From positions 4,960,001 through 5,024,000 of the forward strand of contig NZ_JAGRPV010000001.1 in assembly GCF_030014955.1 (NCBI RefSeq): a stretch of 64,000 nucleotides of DNA. Direction: 5' to 3'. The translations under genes were made by a program, and so were the position numbers. The DNA is from Cohnella hashimotonis. Its GTDB lineage: Bacteria; Bacillota; Bacilli; Paenibacillales; Paenibacillaceae. A model generated the notes under the pieces. The model did not search any database, was not told the origin of the DNA, and saw only the letters and a list, made by a program, of their open reading frames with translations. Of the stretch, positions 8,965 to 17,560 are shown one piece after another. Each line of letters opens with the position of its first letter. Within the stretch, counting starts at the first letter, position 1.

Positions 8965-10470
8965 TTAATGCGCCGAAGCGCGTTCCTTGCCCTTATCCGC
9001 TTCGCCCGCATTTTTGTTGGCGGCTTCGCGGTCCTGCTGCATCTCCTCTACCGTCTTGACGTGCAGGCGCGCCGCGCCCCGGTAGCCCTCGCGCGTCGGC
9101 AGCAGGTCGCCTGCCGCAAGTCGCGCCTTCGCCTCCGCGATGGATACGCCGTACTGCGGCAGCCACCGCTCCTGGGCGACGAGCATCTCGTCGACCATCT
9201 GCCAGATCTCCTTCGGATTGCAGACGGCGCCGACGAGCGGATCCATCATAAACGCCTGGCGCAGCAGCTTGTCGTCGCCGCGTACCGCAGCCTCGACGGC
9301 AAGGCGCTGCAACGAAATGCTGACGTTGCAGACCGCCGCGGGTCCGAGCGGCAGGTCCCCGATGCGCGGCATCGAGACGCCGTTGCGGTCGACATAACCG
9401 GGGGCCTCGATTATCGCGTCGGCAGGCAGATTGGCGATGACGCCTTCGTTCACCACGTTGAAATGTCCGCGATAGACCCGACCGGTTTCCAGACCCTCGA
9501 TGATGTAGGAGCCGTGCTCGTGGCTCCGTTCGCCCGCCTCATACTTCAGCGCCGGATCCTTCATCCAGTTCGGGAAGTCGGTCTCGAACCAGTTGCGGCC
9601 TTCGGTGCAAACGCGCAGGTAGCCGCCCGTCTCCCCGTTGATCCAACTGCCCAGGTCGATCCAGTCGTTGATCTCGTCCGGACGCTTGCGGTACCAGGGC
9701 ACGTACTCGCTTAAGTGGCCGTTCGACTCCGTGCTGTAGTAACCGAAGCGGCGCAGCATGTCGATGCGGACTTTTTCCGTACGGCTGAAGTCTTCATGCG
9801 CCTCGAAGGCTTCGAGCAGCTTGCCGGTCAGGTCTTCTCCGTTGTGCTTGATCTGAACGTACCAGGTCTGATGGTTGATGCCCGCGCAGACGATATCGAC
9901 ATCCTCCGTCTCGAGACCGAATGCCTGCGCGATTTGCCAGTGGCCGCCTTGAACGCCGTGGCACAGGCCGATCGTCCGCACGCCGCCGTATTTGTTGCAG
10001 GCCCAGGTGAGCATCGCCATCGGATTGGCGTAGTTCAGCAGCGTCACGTCCGGGGCCGAGACCTCGCGGATATCCTTGCAGATATCCAGCATCGCGGCGA
10101 TGCCGCGCTGTCCGTACATGATGCCGCCCGCGCAGAGCGTATCGCCGACGCACTGATCGACGCCGTATTTCAGCGGAATGTCTACGTCCGTCGCGAACGC
10201 CTCGAGGCCGCCGACGCGAATCGTGCAGATGACGTACTTCGCATCCTTCAGCGCCTCTCTTCGGTCGGTCGTGGCGGAGATCTTGATCGCAAGCCCGTTT
10301 TCCTCGATATCCCGCTGGCACAGCTGCGTGACCATCTCGAGGTTGTGCGGATTGATATCCGTAAACGCAACCTCGATTTTCGCGAATTCCGGCACGCTGA
10401 GCAGGTCGCGGAGCAATCCCCGCGTGAATCCAATGCTTCCCGCACCGATAAACGTAATCTTGAACGACAT
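8965..10470 (-). CDS. melA: GH4 alpha-galactosidase-like glycosidase (MelA type)
   Basis: This family 4 glycoside hydrolase is a cytoplasmic enzyme using NAD and a divalent metal. The N-terminal Rossmann motif is FIGAGSIGFTRGL. The metal and active-site segments CHGVQGGHW and GINHQTWY are typical of the MelA branch, as is NYANPMAML. I chose the internal ATG (501 residues) because AAGGAGG lies 11 bases before it; an ATG 24 bases further upstream would place that ribosome site inside the gene. An AraC-type gene lies upstream on the same strand, as melR accompanies melA elsewhere. The substrate could be melibiose or another alpha-galactoside or alpha-galacturonide; GH4 specificity is hard to read from sequence. 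Confidence 0.85.
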   Translation of the reverse strand: MSFKITFIGAGSIGFTRGLLRDLLSVPEFAKIEVAFTDINPHNLEMVTQLCQRDIEENGLAIKISATTDRREALKDAKYVICTIRVGGLEAFATDVDIPLKYGVDQCVGDTLCAGGIMYGQRGIAAMLDICKDIREVSAPDVTLLNYANPMAMLTWACNKYGGVRTIGLCHGVQGGHWQIAQAFGLETEDVDIVCAGINHQTWYVQIKHNGEDLTGKLLEAFEAHEDFSRTEKVRIDMLRRFGYYSTESNGHLSEYVPWYRKRPDEINDWIDLGSWINGETGGYLRVCTEGRNWFETDFPNWMKDPALKYEAGERSHEHGSYIIEGLETGRVYRGHFNVVNEGVIANLPADAIIEAPGYVDRNGVSMPRIGDLPLGPAAVCNVSISLQRLAVEAAVRGDDKLLRQAFMMDPLVGAVCNPKEIWQMVDEMLVAQERWLPQYGVSIAEAKARLAAGDLLPTREGYRGAARLHVKTVEEMQQDREAANKNAGEADKGKERASAH

Positions 10471-10599
10471 TGTCCGTTCAGCCTCCTTCGACATTTTCCA
10501 CTTTGTTTGATCGCAAGCTTGGTTAAAACCATTGTAACGACCGCACGAGAGGAAGCGTTATCAGGATTACAGCCGATTCAGGGCCGCTGTTGTCTAAAA

Positions 10600-11505
10600 T
10601 TACAGCTTTTCGTTAATATTCCAACGATGGCGGTCTTGCGAGGAGCGATATTCGACCGGCGTCAACCCGGTATGCTTCTTAAACAGCGCGTGAAAATAAG
10701 AACGGCCGGCAACGCCCACGTACTCGCAAATGTCGGCGATCGGAATGTCGGTTTGCGACAGCAGCATCTTGGCACGTTCCATCCGATGGGCCGTCAAGTA
10801 AGCCGTCACCGGTTGGCCGACCTGCTGCTTGAACAAGCGCTGCAAATAACTCGGATGCAGGTTCGCCGCCCCTGCGATATCCCGAAGCATGATGTCGCGG
10901 TCATAGTTTTCCTGCATGAAGGCAATCGCCTGCCTGACATAAAGATCCGTCTGCGGGAGCCCGGCCCGGCGGCTCTCGGCGAGGAGCCTGGCGATCCGGA
11001 AGAGCACTTGGGCCATCAGCAGCTGAGCCAGCGGACCGGCGTCGCCTCCTTGCAGATCGAGCTCAAGCACGAGACTTTTCAGCGCGTGGAGGACTTCGTC
11101 GGGATCGCTGAGCGTCACGCTGGGGCCTCGCAATCGCAGGAGCGCATCCAACGATGCGTCTTCCTCCGCGAGTCTTCTAAGCGGCGGCACCACGCCGTCC
11201 GCGGCTGCCAGATCGAACTCCACGTTCAGCATCCGGCAGGCGCGATCGACCTGAAGACGGTGCGGGACGTTCGCGTTAAGTACGATGAAGTCGCCCTTGC
11301 GCAGCGGATGTACCGATTCCCTTCCGTGTCCCGCGTCGATCGCGACCAGACATACGCCGCTCATCACGTACATGATCTCCGTCGAATCGTGGGTATGAGG
11401 GTCCATCCGATAGACCGTCCACTCCTTGAAGTAATAGGCGTGCACCCGCGGACGGCAATCGCCGCTTTTCCACGTCTCATGGAATAATCCGTTATGCGTT
11501 TCCAT
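10600..11505 (-). CDS. AraC family transcriptional regulator
   Basis: This is a 301-residue regulator with an N-terminal cupin domain (about 15-110, with MDPHTHDSTEIMYVMSG) and a C-terminal AraC double helix-turn-helix (about 195-290, with MLRDIAGAANLHPSYLQRLF then IADICEYVGVAGRSYFHALF). GGAGGG lies 7 bases before the ATG. It is upstream of the GH4 gene on the same strand with a 129-bp gap that can hold a promoter, so it probably activates that gene when an alpha-galactoside is present. This assignment rests on position only. Confidence 0.9.
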   Translation of the reverse strand: METHNGLFHETWKSGDCRPRVHAYYFKEWTVYRMDPHTHDSTEIMYVMSGVCLVAIDAGHGRESVHPLRKGDFIVLNANVPHRLQVDRACRMLNVEFDLAAADGVVPPLRRLAEEDASLDALLRLRGPSVTLSDPDEVLHALKSLVLELDLQGGDAGPLAQLLMAQVLFRIARLLAESRRAGLPQTDLYVRQAIAFMQENYDRDIMLRDIAGAANLHPSYLQRLFKQQVGQPVTAYLTAHRMERAKMLLSQTDIPIADICEYVGVAGRSYFHALFKKHTGLTPVEYRSSQDRHRWNINEKL

Positions 11506-11622
11506 CCTTCCGCCCTCCCGTCTTGCCCATCTTATCGCATCGGGCGTGCGAAGTGGAAGCCGCGCCTAGAATCGCGTATACTGGAAATAACGCATTCATC
11601 GACAGAAGGTGACTTTCTATTC

Positions 11623-12534
11623 ATGGAAGAACAGAATGACCTGATCAAGCTGAAGCAAGCCTACGCCGAGCTCGGATTGCCCGAGGACGCGGACCGGGAA
11701 GCGCTCGACAACCGCTACTACGTACTCATGCGGCGGGCGCGCACCCAGAAGATGCGCGAGCACGGCGAAGCGCCGGCCGGCGAGCGCGTCGACGAAGACA
11801 AAGTCAACGCGGCCTATCGGTTCATCAAGGACTACGAGGAAGCGCAGGCCAAGGACGCTTACGCCCGCGAGACCTACGGGAGCGATCCCAAGAAGGCTGC
11901 CCGCGCGGTAAAGCGCGCGCACTTTTTCCATTACTACAAGCTTCATATTTTAGGCGCCATCGTTCTTCTCATCGCCATCGGCTACGGCATCAAGAGCTAT
12001 GTCGATCATCGGCACGAGCAGGCGGAGCTCGCCAAGCTCCCTCCCGTCGATGTTTCGGTCATGTTTTTCGGCAATTATCTGTACGGAGACGGCATCAACC
12101 CCGACATGACGAAAGTCGAGGCGGACATTCTGGGGCAGTTCCCCGACTGGAAGCGCGTCGTTGCGGGGCTCACGTATGTGCCCGCCGAGACCCGCAGCGA
12201 ACAGGATATGGCGCTCCTTCAGAAGAGCATGCTCGTCCTGATGACGGACAAATCGGACTTGTACATCATGGACAAGATCAATTTCGAAAAACTGGCGCCC
12301 CAGGAGGGACTCTTGCCGCTTGACGGAGACGAATTTCCCGAAAACGTCCAGGTCAAGTCCAAAACGGAGGAAGATACGAACGAACGCGTCTACGGCGTGG
12401 ATCTGAGCGGCTCGTCCCTCATGAAGGCGCTTGGCCTTCAGGGAACTACCGAGTTCATCGCCGGCATCCGCGGCAACGCCAAGCACCCCGACCAGGCCAA
12501 AGCCTTTATCCGGCATTACCTGGGAGGTTCCTGA
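11623..12534 (+). CDS. Membrane protein with a J-domain-like N-terminus
   Basis: A 303-residue protein of unknown function. Residues 1-90 look like a degenerate J-domain (LKQAYAELGLPEDADREALD, then NAAYRFIKDYEEAQ), but the HPD tripeptide needed to stimulate Hsp70 is absent, with RYYVLMRR where it is expected. One membrane segment follows at about 107-125 (LHILGAIVLLIAIGYGI), then an extracytoplasmic domain of about 175 residues. I chose the start after AGAAGGTGA, 10 bases upstream; an earlier in-frame ATG would overlap the divergent AraC gene. A strong terminator follows, so it is transcribed alone. A membrane adaptor role is possible but unproven. Confidence 0.75.
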   Translation: MEEQNDLIKLKQAYAELGLPEDADREALDNRYYVLMRRARTQKMREHGEAPAGERVDEDKVNAAYRFIKDYEEAQAKDAYARETYGSDPKKAARAVKRAHFFHYYKLHILGAIVLLIAIGYGIKSYVDHRHEQAELAKLPPVDVSVMFFGNYLYGDGINPDMTKVEADILGQFPDWKRVVAGLTYVPAETRSEQDMALLQKSMLVLMTDKSDLYIMDKINFEKLAPQEGLLPLDGDEFPENVQVKSKTEEDTNERVYGVDLSGSSLMKALGLQGTTEFIAGIRGNAKHPDQAKAFIRHYLGGS

Positions 12535-12562
12535 ACGCAGCTTCATATGTCCGATCTATTAG

Positions 12563-12597
12563 AAGCCCGCCCGTGCGATTTCCGCCGGCGGGCTTTT
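12563..12597 (+). terminator. Rho-independent terminator
   Basis: AAGCCCGCC and GGCGGGCTT form a perfect 9-bp stem followed by a short TT run, directly after the J-domain-like gene. Confidence 0.85.
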
Positions 12598-12673
12598 CCA
12601 TTCTCTGGTTTGATCTTGGATAGGCCCGGGTAAAAAGACATACATTCCATTACGGAAACTGGAGGCGATCCAT

Positions 12674-12766
12674 ATGTTCGTTCACGGCAAGTGCATCGGC
12701 CGGACGTTGTATGTGAAAACCCGCTCCGGACGCTGGGTCCATCTAAAGACGCTTAAGCAGATATAA
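12674..12766 (+). CDS. Small basic protein, 30 residues
   Basis: An ATG with GGAGG at 8 bases spacing opens a 30-codon frame reading MFVHGKCIGRTLYVKTRSGR and ending WVHLKTLKQI. It is strongly basic with one Cys and no membrane segment. The ribosome site is ideal and a terminator follows at 12809, so it can form its own small transcription unit between two clear terminators. Function unknown. Short frames can occur by chance, but the site plus flanking terminators make translation plausible. Confidence 0.5.
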   Translation: MFVHGKCIGRTLYVKTRSGRWVHLKTLKQI

Positions 12767-12808
12767 TCTCGCAGATATAATCTCCGGTTGATACGGGTTC
12801 GCTTGAAT

Positions 12809-12831
12809 GGCCGCTTCGGAAGCGGCCTTTT
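12809..12831 (+). terminator. Rho-independent terminator after the 30-residue gene
   Basis: GGCCGCTT-CGG-AAGCGGCC is an 8-bp stem with a 3-base loop followed by TTTT. A second small hairpin, TTCGC with GCGAA around a T-run, follows at once. Confidence 0.85.
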
Positions 12832-12914
12832 AATTCGCTTTTTTTGCGAAGCGGCGATTCGTAGCACTCGCTTGACGGGTATAAGCTATATATCAAACAC
12901 CTCGGAGGTACGAC

Positions 12915-13124
12915 ATGTCTTCCACTTTTCTTTTTATGCTCTGCCTGGCCGATGTCGTCGCCGCATCCGTACTGCTGGCCACCGGCGCGAGTCCGGGCGT
13001 CGGCGTCACGATGCTCGTGGCGGGCTGCATCGTTTCTCTTGTCGGCGTATTTACGATCGTCCAGTCCGCGGCTCCCGCGCGCGTCGAGCGCAGGGCGTAT
13101 AGCGGCAAGAGTGTGACGCGCTGA
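12915..13124 (+). CDS. Small membrane protein, 69 residues
   Basis: GGAGGT lies 6 bases before the ATG. The product has two hydrophobic helices at about 4-24 and 29-51 and a basic tail (RVERRAYSGKSVTR), which predicts a hairpin membrane protein with its tail in the cytoplasm. I recognise no family. It is followed by a good terminator, so it is likely monocistronic. Confidence 0.7.
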   Translation: MSSTFLFMLCLADVVAASVLLATGASPGVGVTMLVAGCIVSLVGVFTIVQSAAPARVERRAYSGKSVTR

Positions 13125-13162
13125 TTCCTTTTGTTCATATTCATTTCGCGCATCATCTTCGC

Positions 13163-13185
13163 GCACCCGTGAGGGTGCTTTTTTT
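13163..13185 (+). terminator. Rho-independent terminator
   Basis: GCACCC-GTGA-GGGTGC is followed by seven T residues, about 40 bases past the stop of the 69-residue membrane protein. Confidence 0.9.
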
Positions 13186-13249
13186 ATGGCCGATTCGACG
13201 GTTATTCCCGTATAATACGAATAAATAATGCGATTCACGGAGGACCGCT

Positions 13250-13933
13250 ATGGGAAAATGGCTTATGACCCTTATATATTTGGCGGTATCCGTCTTTCTG
13301 ACGCGGCTGATTCCGTTCTCTTCCTTTTTCCGCAATCTTGACACGATGATGCATGAATTCTGCCACGCGCTGATCGCGCTGCTGCTCTCCGGCCAGGTAC
13401 TCGGCATCGAGCTCCATTCGGACCACAGCGGCGTCACCTATACGAGGCTCGCTTCATCCTGGTCGTCGCTCCCGGTGTCCATGTCCGGCTACATCGGCGC
13501 TTCGGTGTTCTCCCTGCTCTTGTTCGCGCTGCACCGCCGGCGGGCGCAGCGGCTCGGACTTGCGCTCATCGTTGCGGTCGCGGCCGTCATGCTCATCCTG
13601 TTCGTGCACGGCGGCTTCGGCATGGCCTGGCTCGCGATCTTCATCGCACTGACGGGCACGATGCTTTTCCTCGGGCCCAAGATCCGCAACTTTTATTATT
13701 TGCTGCTCGCCTTCCTGACGCTCGAGGAGTCCGCGCTCGGACCGATCTCGCTCGCGCTAATCGCCCTCGGCAGTCCCTCCCGCGCCGGCGACGCGACGAA
13801 TCTGGCGAACGAGACGGGCGTGCCCGCTCTCTTTTGGGCGCTGCTGTTCGTTCTCGTCTCTCTCGCCTGCGCGACGCGCTCGCTTCAGCTTTTCCTGCGG
13901 GGAAGAAAAGAAGACAAGGCATACGGACGCTAA
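13250..13933 (+). CDS. M50-like membrane metalloprotease
   Basis: This 227-residue polytopic membrane protein carries the zinc-protease motif HExxH as HEFCH (H35, E36, H39) at the end of its first membrane segment. At least four further hydrophobic segments follow. This matches the M50B-like peptidase group (the PF13398 kind) rather than the longer RseP/SpoIVFB proteins. GGAGG lies 6-7 bases before the ATG. Such enzymes cut substrates inside or near the membrane; the target here is unknown. It converges on the AIM24 gene with a 23-bp gap and no clear terminator between. Confidence 0.8.
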   Translation: MGKWLMTLIYLAVSVFLTRLIPFSSFFRNLDTMMHEFCHALIALLLSGQVLGIELHSDHSGVTYTRLASSWSSLPVSMSGYIGASVFSLLLFALHRRRAQRLGLALIVAVAAVMLILFVHGGFGMAWLAIFIALTGTMLFLGPKIRNFYYLLLAFLTLEESALGPISLALIALGSPSRAGDATNLANETGVPALFWALLFVLVSLACATRSLQLFLRGRKEDKAYGR

Positions 13934-13956
13934 TCGCCCCCGTCGCCTTGTCCTTT

Positions 13957-14646
13957 TCATTTGATATAAACGCTGCCGAAAGGCAACACTTCGCGCAACA
14001 GCCGTTTGAACCAGCCGTCTCCGTGCAGCTGCCCGGCCAGTCCGGGATCCGGCGAGCCGACCTGAATCAAGGCCGGCCCACGTCCCGTCAGCTGCCACTG
14101 CACGTTCATATGCTGGCTGGCGAGCGTATTACCGTAGACGGACAGGCGAACGTCGGCTCGCTCCGGATAAGCGACGAGCGCGCCGGACTCCGCGTACAGC
14201 GGCACCTCGGGATTCAACTCGACCGATGCGAGATCTCCCGAAGCGAATACGCCAACCTTGCCCGGGCCCGAAAATCGCATGCGCACCCACTCCCTGGTAA
14301 TCCATGCCGTCTTGATCTTCTGGATGCGGCTCTGCATCCGAAGCCCTTCCGTGTAAAAAAGCACGTGGCGAAAGTTGAACATCAGGTCGCTGTCTACCGG
14401 TATATCGATCACGGTCAGACTGCAGCCCGCGGGCAGCCCGAGAATAAGCTCGGCAGGCCCGGCCAGGCGCGAACGAATCCATTTGCGTTTGCGGTAGGCG
14501 TTGGCCAGATCCATAATGCGGTCCTCCCGCTGCGCAGGCCGGCCCTGAAAGGCGACAATCGCCTTCGGATGAAGGACATGCAACGCCTCGCCTTCGTCCA
14601 GCGCGATGCGCACCTGCCCAAGCGGCGCCGGCGTCGTAATCTCCAT
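13957..14646 (-). CDS. AIM24 family protein
   Basis: This 229-residue protein is dominated by the beta-rich AIM24 (DUF124/TerD-barrel-like) fold, with recognisable stretches GPAELILGLPAGCSL, DIPVDSDLMF and a glycine-rich middle around FSGPGKVGVFASG. No signal peptide is seen. GGAGG lies 9 bases before the ATG and just after the upstream stop, which is only 3 bp away, so it is certainly co-transcribed with the membrane protein at 14650-15153. The biochemical role of bacterial AIM24 proteins is not established. Confidence 0.8.
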   Translation of the reverse strand: MEITTPAPLGQVRIALDEGEALHVLHPKAIVAFQGRPAQREDRIMDLANAYRKRKWIRSRLAGPAELILGLPAGCSLTVIDIPVDSDLMFNFRHVLFYTEGLRMQSRIQKIKTAWITREWVRMRFSGPGKVGVFASGDLASVELNPEVPLYAESGALVAYPERADVRLSVYGNTLASQHMNVQWQLTGRGPALIQVGSPDPGLAGQLHGDGWFKRLLREVLPFGSVYIK

Positions 14647-14649
14647 CGG

Positions 14650-15153
14650 CTAAGTCCTCCAGCTTCCGCTGCGCTGCCGCCGCCATACCGAGTAGCGCCA
14701 CAGCCGGATCGTCAGCAAATAGAGCAAGCCCAGACCCAGTACGCCGGCGACAGTGTAGACGGTCTTGCGCGTCAGCGCCGCGCGCGCCCGCTGCTTATCG
14801 GTCATGGCGGCCAGCTGGGCGTTCAATGCGTCGTTCTGTTCCGCCAGTGCTTTGTTGCGTTCGCTCAGCGCTTGGGTTTCCGCCAGATACTGTTTGGTCT
14901 GGCTCTGCATTTCTTCGGCGCGCCGGTTAAGCTCTTCCGTCTGCGCCTGCAGCTTCTCCTGGCTTTCGATATATTGATCTCTCAGTTCATCCACCTTCTC
15001 AGGTGTCTGGTAGATATCCTTGAACCGGTCGTACATGGTGGCCGCGGCGGCCCCGGTCGAATCGTATGCGAACAGAAATACGGCGCAAGCCGCGGTCAGA
15101 AGCAAAGCCCGTCCGCGTCCGGCGGTAGATACGATCTTGCGTAAGATGGTCAT
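14650..15153 (-). CDS. Secreted-anchor coiled-coil membrane protein
   Basis: A 167-residue protein of unknown function. It begins with a hydrophobic signal or anchor segment (about 15-38), then a long coiled coil at about 50-118 rich in Gln, Glu and Ala (SQEKLQAQTEELNRRAEEMQ), then a second membrane segment near 133-150 and a basic tail. The internal ATG was chosen because AGGAG lies just upstream; a longer frame from 15216 has no site. The coiled coil would lie outside the cell between two membrane anchors. It is the first gene of a pair with AIM24, 3 bp apart, suggesting the two act together. Confidence 0.7.
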   Translation of the reverse strand: MTILRKIVSTAGRGRALLLTAACAVFLFAYDSTGAAAATMYDRFKDIYQTPEKVDELRDQYIESQEKLQAQTEELNRRAEEMQSQTKQYLAETQALSERNKALAEQNDALNAQLAAMTDKQRARAALTRKTVYTVAGVLGLGLLYLLTIRLWRYSVWRRQRSGSWRT

Positions 15154-15234
15154 GGAATCTGCTCCTCTCCGCTGCCGCGCAGCCCTATGATTATCTATTC
15201 TAGCACGATTCGGCATCGTTCGCCCGAATGCGAC

Positions 15235-16800
15235 CTACAGCGCCTCGACGATATCGCCGGCGATCAGGGAAGCGGCCTGCGGACGCGAAGCCGCCGCGCG
15301 ATCTCCCGCCAAGCCGTGCCAGTACACGCCGTACGCTGCCGCCTCGAGCGCATTCAGGCCTTGTCCGAGCAAGCTGCCGATGATGCCGGCGAGCGCGTCC
15401 CCCGCGCCTCCGGTCGCCATGCCCGGATTGCCTGTCGTATTTACGAACGCGCGCCCGTCCGGCGAAGCGACGACCGTGCGGGCCCCCTTCAGCACGACTG
15501 TCACGCCGTGCCTTGCGGCGTAATCCCGCGCGAGACCGATCCGGTCCCGCTGCGTCTGTGGCACGGTCAAGCCCGCGAGCCTCGCCATCTCGCCGGGATG
15601 CGGCGTGATGACCGTCGGCGCATTGCGCTGCGGCCATGCGCCGGGCTGCGCGCAGGCGTCCGCGATCATGTTGAGCGCGTCGGCATCGACCAGGACCGGC
15701 GCCTGCACGCGTTCCAGCAGGCTGCGCAGCCATGCGCCGTCGCCTTCCCAACGCCCCATGCCGGGGCCGATAACTAGCGCATCCGCGCCCGACGCCGCCT
15801 CGGCCAGCCGTTCCGGCTTCACCTGCCGCCATTCTCCCGTGCCTTCGTCTTGCACGGCCCGCAGCATGATCTCAGGCGCGAAGCCCCGCAGTCCCGGCGC
15901 GGCTGCCGCAGGTTGCGCCCAGCTGACGAGGCCGCTGCCTGCGCGCAGGGCGGCGCGGGCGCTCAGCAGCCCTGCGCCGCTCATGAGCGCGGAGCCGGCG
16001 GCGACCAGCACGTGGCCGTACGTTCCCTTATGCGAGTCCTCCGTTCGCGGCAGCGGGAAAGAAAGCCCCAGCTTTGCCTGCAGCGAATCGGCGTTCAGCA
16101 GATAGGTATTCACGCCGGCCCGCTCCGCTTCGCCTGCCGGAATGCCGATCCGCCGTACGACGACCTCGCCCGCATGCGCGGCGCCCGGATGCTGATGGAG
16201 GCCCCGCTTCGCGTAGGCCAGGGCCACGGTCGACTCCGCCCGTATGCACGCCTTCGCGACGGCGCCGGTATCCGCGTCCAATCCGCTCGGGATATCGACG
16301 GCCACGACCGGCAGGCCGCTCTTTACCGCAGCTTCGATCAACGATGCATAAGGTTCTCGCGGCTCCCCCGCGCTGCCCGTGCCGAGCAGCGCGTCGATCA
16401 AGCCGTCGCAGCCGTCGAACCAGCCGGCGTCGGTGATGTCGCCGCCCAGCTCGGGCTGCGCGAACACCCGCGCGGGAATGCCGAGCCGGGCCGCGATATC
16501 GCGCTGCAGCGCGGCGGCACCCTGCATCCGGTCCGGAGATTCGGCGTACAGCACCGCGACGCGGCAGCCCATGTCTCTGAGATGCCTTGCGCATACGAGC
16601 CCGTCTCCGCCGTTATTGCCTTTTCCGGCGAGGACCAGCCAGCCAAAATCCGTACCTCTGCCGGCCGCCCCTGCGTGCCGCCTGGCCTCCTCCGCTACGG
16701 CTCGTCCCGCGTTCTCCATCAGAATTGCTTGCGGAATGCCGAATTCCTCGATCGTACGCGCGTCGATCGCTCTCATTTCTGCCGACGTTACGAGCTCCAT
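15235..16800 (-). CDS. nnr: Bifunctional NAD(P)H-hydrate epimerase / ADP-dependent dehydratase
   Basis: This 521-residue fusion repairs hydrated NADH and NADPH. The N-terminal YjeF/NnrE epimerase (about 1-215) carries AGKGNNGGDGLVCARHL, and the C-terminal ribokinase-like NnrD dehydratase (about 230-521) carries ITPHPGEMARL and the active-site GNPGMATGGAGDALAG. The fused order is the usual bacterial one and the length is normal. I chose the ATG at 16800, which has AAGGTGG 10 bases upstream, over one 36 bases earlier. It is divergent from the heme oxygenase operon and monocistronic as far as visible. Confidence 0.95.
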   Translation of the reverse strand: MELVTSAEMRAIDARTIEEFGIPQAILMENAGRAVAEEARRHAGAAGRGTDFGWLVLAGKGNNGGDGLVCARHLRDMGCRVAVLYAESPDRMQGAAALQRDIAARLGIPARVFAQPELGGDITDAGWFDGCDGLIDALLGTGSAGEPREPYASLIEAAVKSGLPVVAVDIPSGLDADTGAVAKACIRAESTVALAYAKRGLHQHPGAAHAGEVVVRRIGIPAGEAERAGVNTYLLNADSLQAKLGLSFPLPRTEDSHKGTYGHVLVAAGSALMSGAGLLSARAALRAGSGLVSWAQPAAAAPGLRGFAPEIMLRAVQDEGTGEWRQVKPERLAEAASGADALVIGPGMGRWEGDGAWLRSLLERVQAPVLVDADALNMIADACAQPGAWPQRNAPTVITPHPGEMARLAGLTVPQTQRDRIGLARDYAARHGVTVVLKGARTVVASPDGRAFVNTTGNPGMATGGAGDALAGIIGSLLGQGLNALEAAAYGVYWHGLAGDRAAASRPQAASLIAGDIVEAL

Positions 16801-16931
16801 CCGACTTTCTCCACCTTTTATAGAATTATTAAACATTTTTAACTTGCCAAACGCTGTTAATTTTCTCCGAAGTTCGCTTATTGCAGTATTAATTTGTTAC
16901 TATTAAGAAGGATGGGAGGGGATCGTTACCG

Positions 16932-17537
16932 ATGTCCGATATATTGACACAGCTAAAAGAACGAACCGCGCCGCAGCACCGACGCGCTGAGCAGAACAAA
17001 TATACTGCAGCAATGCTGGACCATACGATGACCCTGGAGCAGTACGCCAAATACCTGGCCTTATTTTACGGCTATATCCTCCCTCTCGAACGCGCATTCG
17101 AAGCAAGACCGGAGTGGAACGAGCTTCGATTCGATATCGGCGCCCGGACGAAGCATCGCCTGATCAAAGCGGACTTGCACGCTCTTGGATGGGACTCCCG
17201 CGCGATCGATAACCTGCCGCTCTGCCAATCCCTGCCCGACTTGTCGTCGTTCCCCCGCATCCTCGGATGCATGTACGTGCTCGAAGGCTCCACGCTGGGC
17301 GGCCAGATGCTCACGAAGCTGCTGATGAAGGACCTGCCTGTATCGCCGGACACGAACGCCCGCTACTTGAACAGCTACGGAGCGGACGTCCGCGCGCGCT
17401 GGACGGAATTCCGCGAGGTGCTCGTCGAGCAGGCTCGCAGCGCAGAAGACGAACGCGAGATGCTGGCGGCGGCCGGCGAAACTTTCGATCGCTTGCGCGA
17501 TTGGATCGAAGCGCCGATCGGGACGGTTTCCCGATAA
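16932..17537 (+). CDS. bphO: Biliverdin-producing heme oxygenase (BphO/HemO type)
   Basis: A 201-residue heme oxygenase that opens heme to biliverdin, CO and iron. The proximal haem ligand is H16 in APQHRRAE. The distal helix is recognisable in GCMYVLEGSTLGGQML, the conserved family stretch. Length is typical for bacterial enzymes that partner a phytochrome. GGGAGGGG lies about 10 bases before the ATG. Its stop is 23 bp before the bacteriophytochrome gene on the same strand, so the operon supplies the phytochrome's own chromophore. Reductant and product isomer cannot be read from sequence. Confidence 0.93.
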   Translation: MSDILTQLKERTAPQHRRAEQNKYTAAMLDHTMTLEQYAKYLALFYGYILPLERAFEARPEWNELRFDIGARTKHRLIKADLHALGWDSRAIDNLPLCQSLPDLSSFPRILGCMYVLEGSTLGGQMLTKLLMKDLPVSPDTNARYLNSYGADVRARWTEFREVLVEQARSAEDEREMLAAAGETFDRLRDWIEAPIGTVSR

Positions 17538-17560
17538 TATTCGAAAAAGGCTGGTGTGTA

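Noticed and set aside
9715-11487. 590-codon plus-strand frame across the GH4 and AraC genes
   Set aside because: It runs antisense through two well-supported genes and their promoter gap, with no domain pattern.
13834-15144. 436-codon plus-strand frame opposite the AIM24 pair
   Set aside because: Antisense to two coupled genes with good ribosome sites; the product has no recognisable fold.
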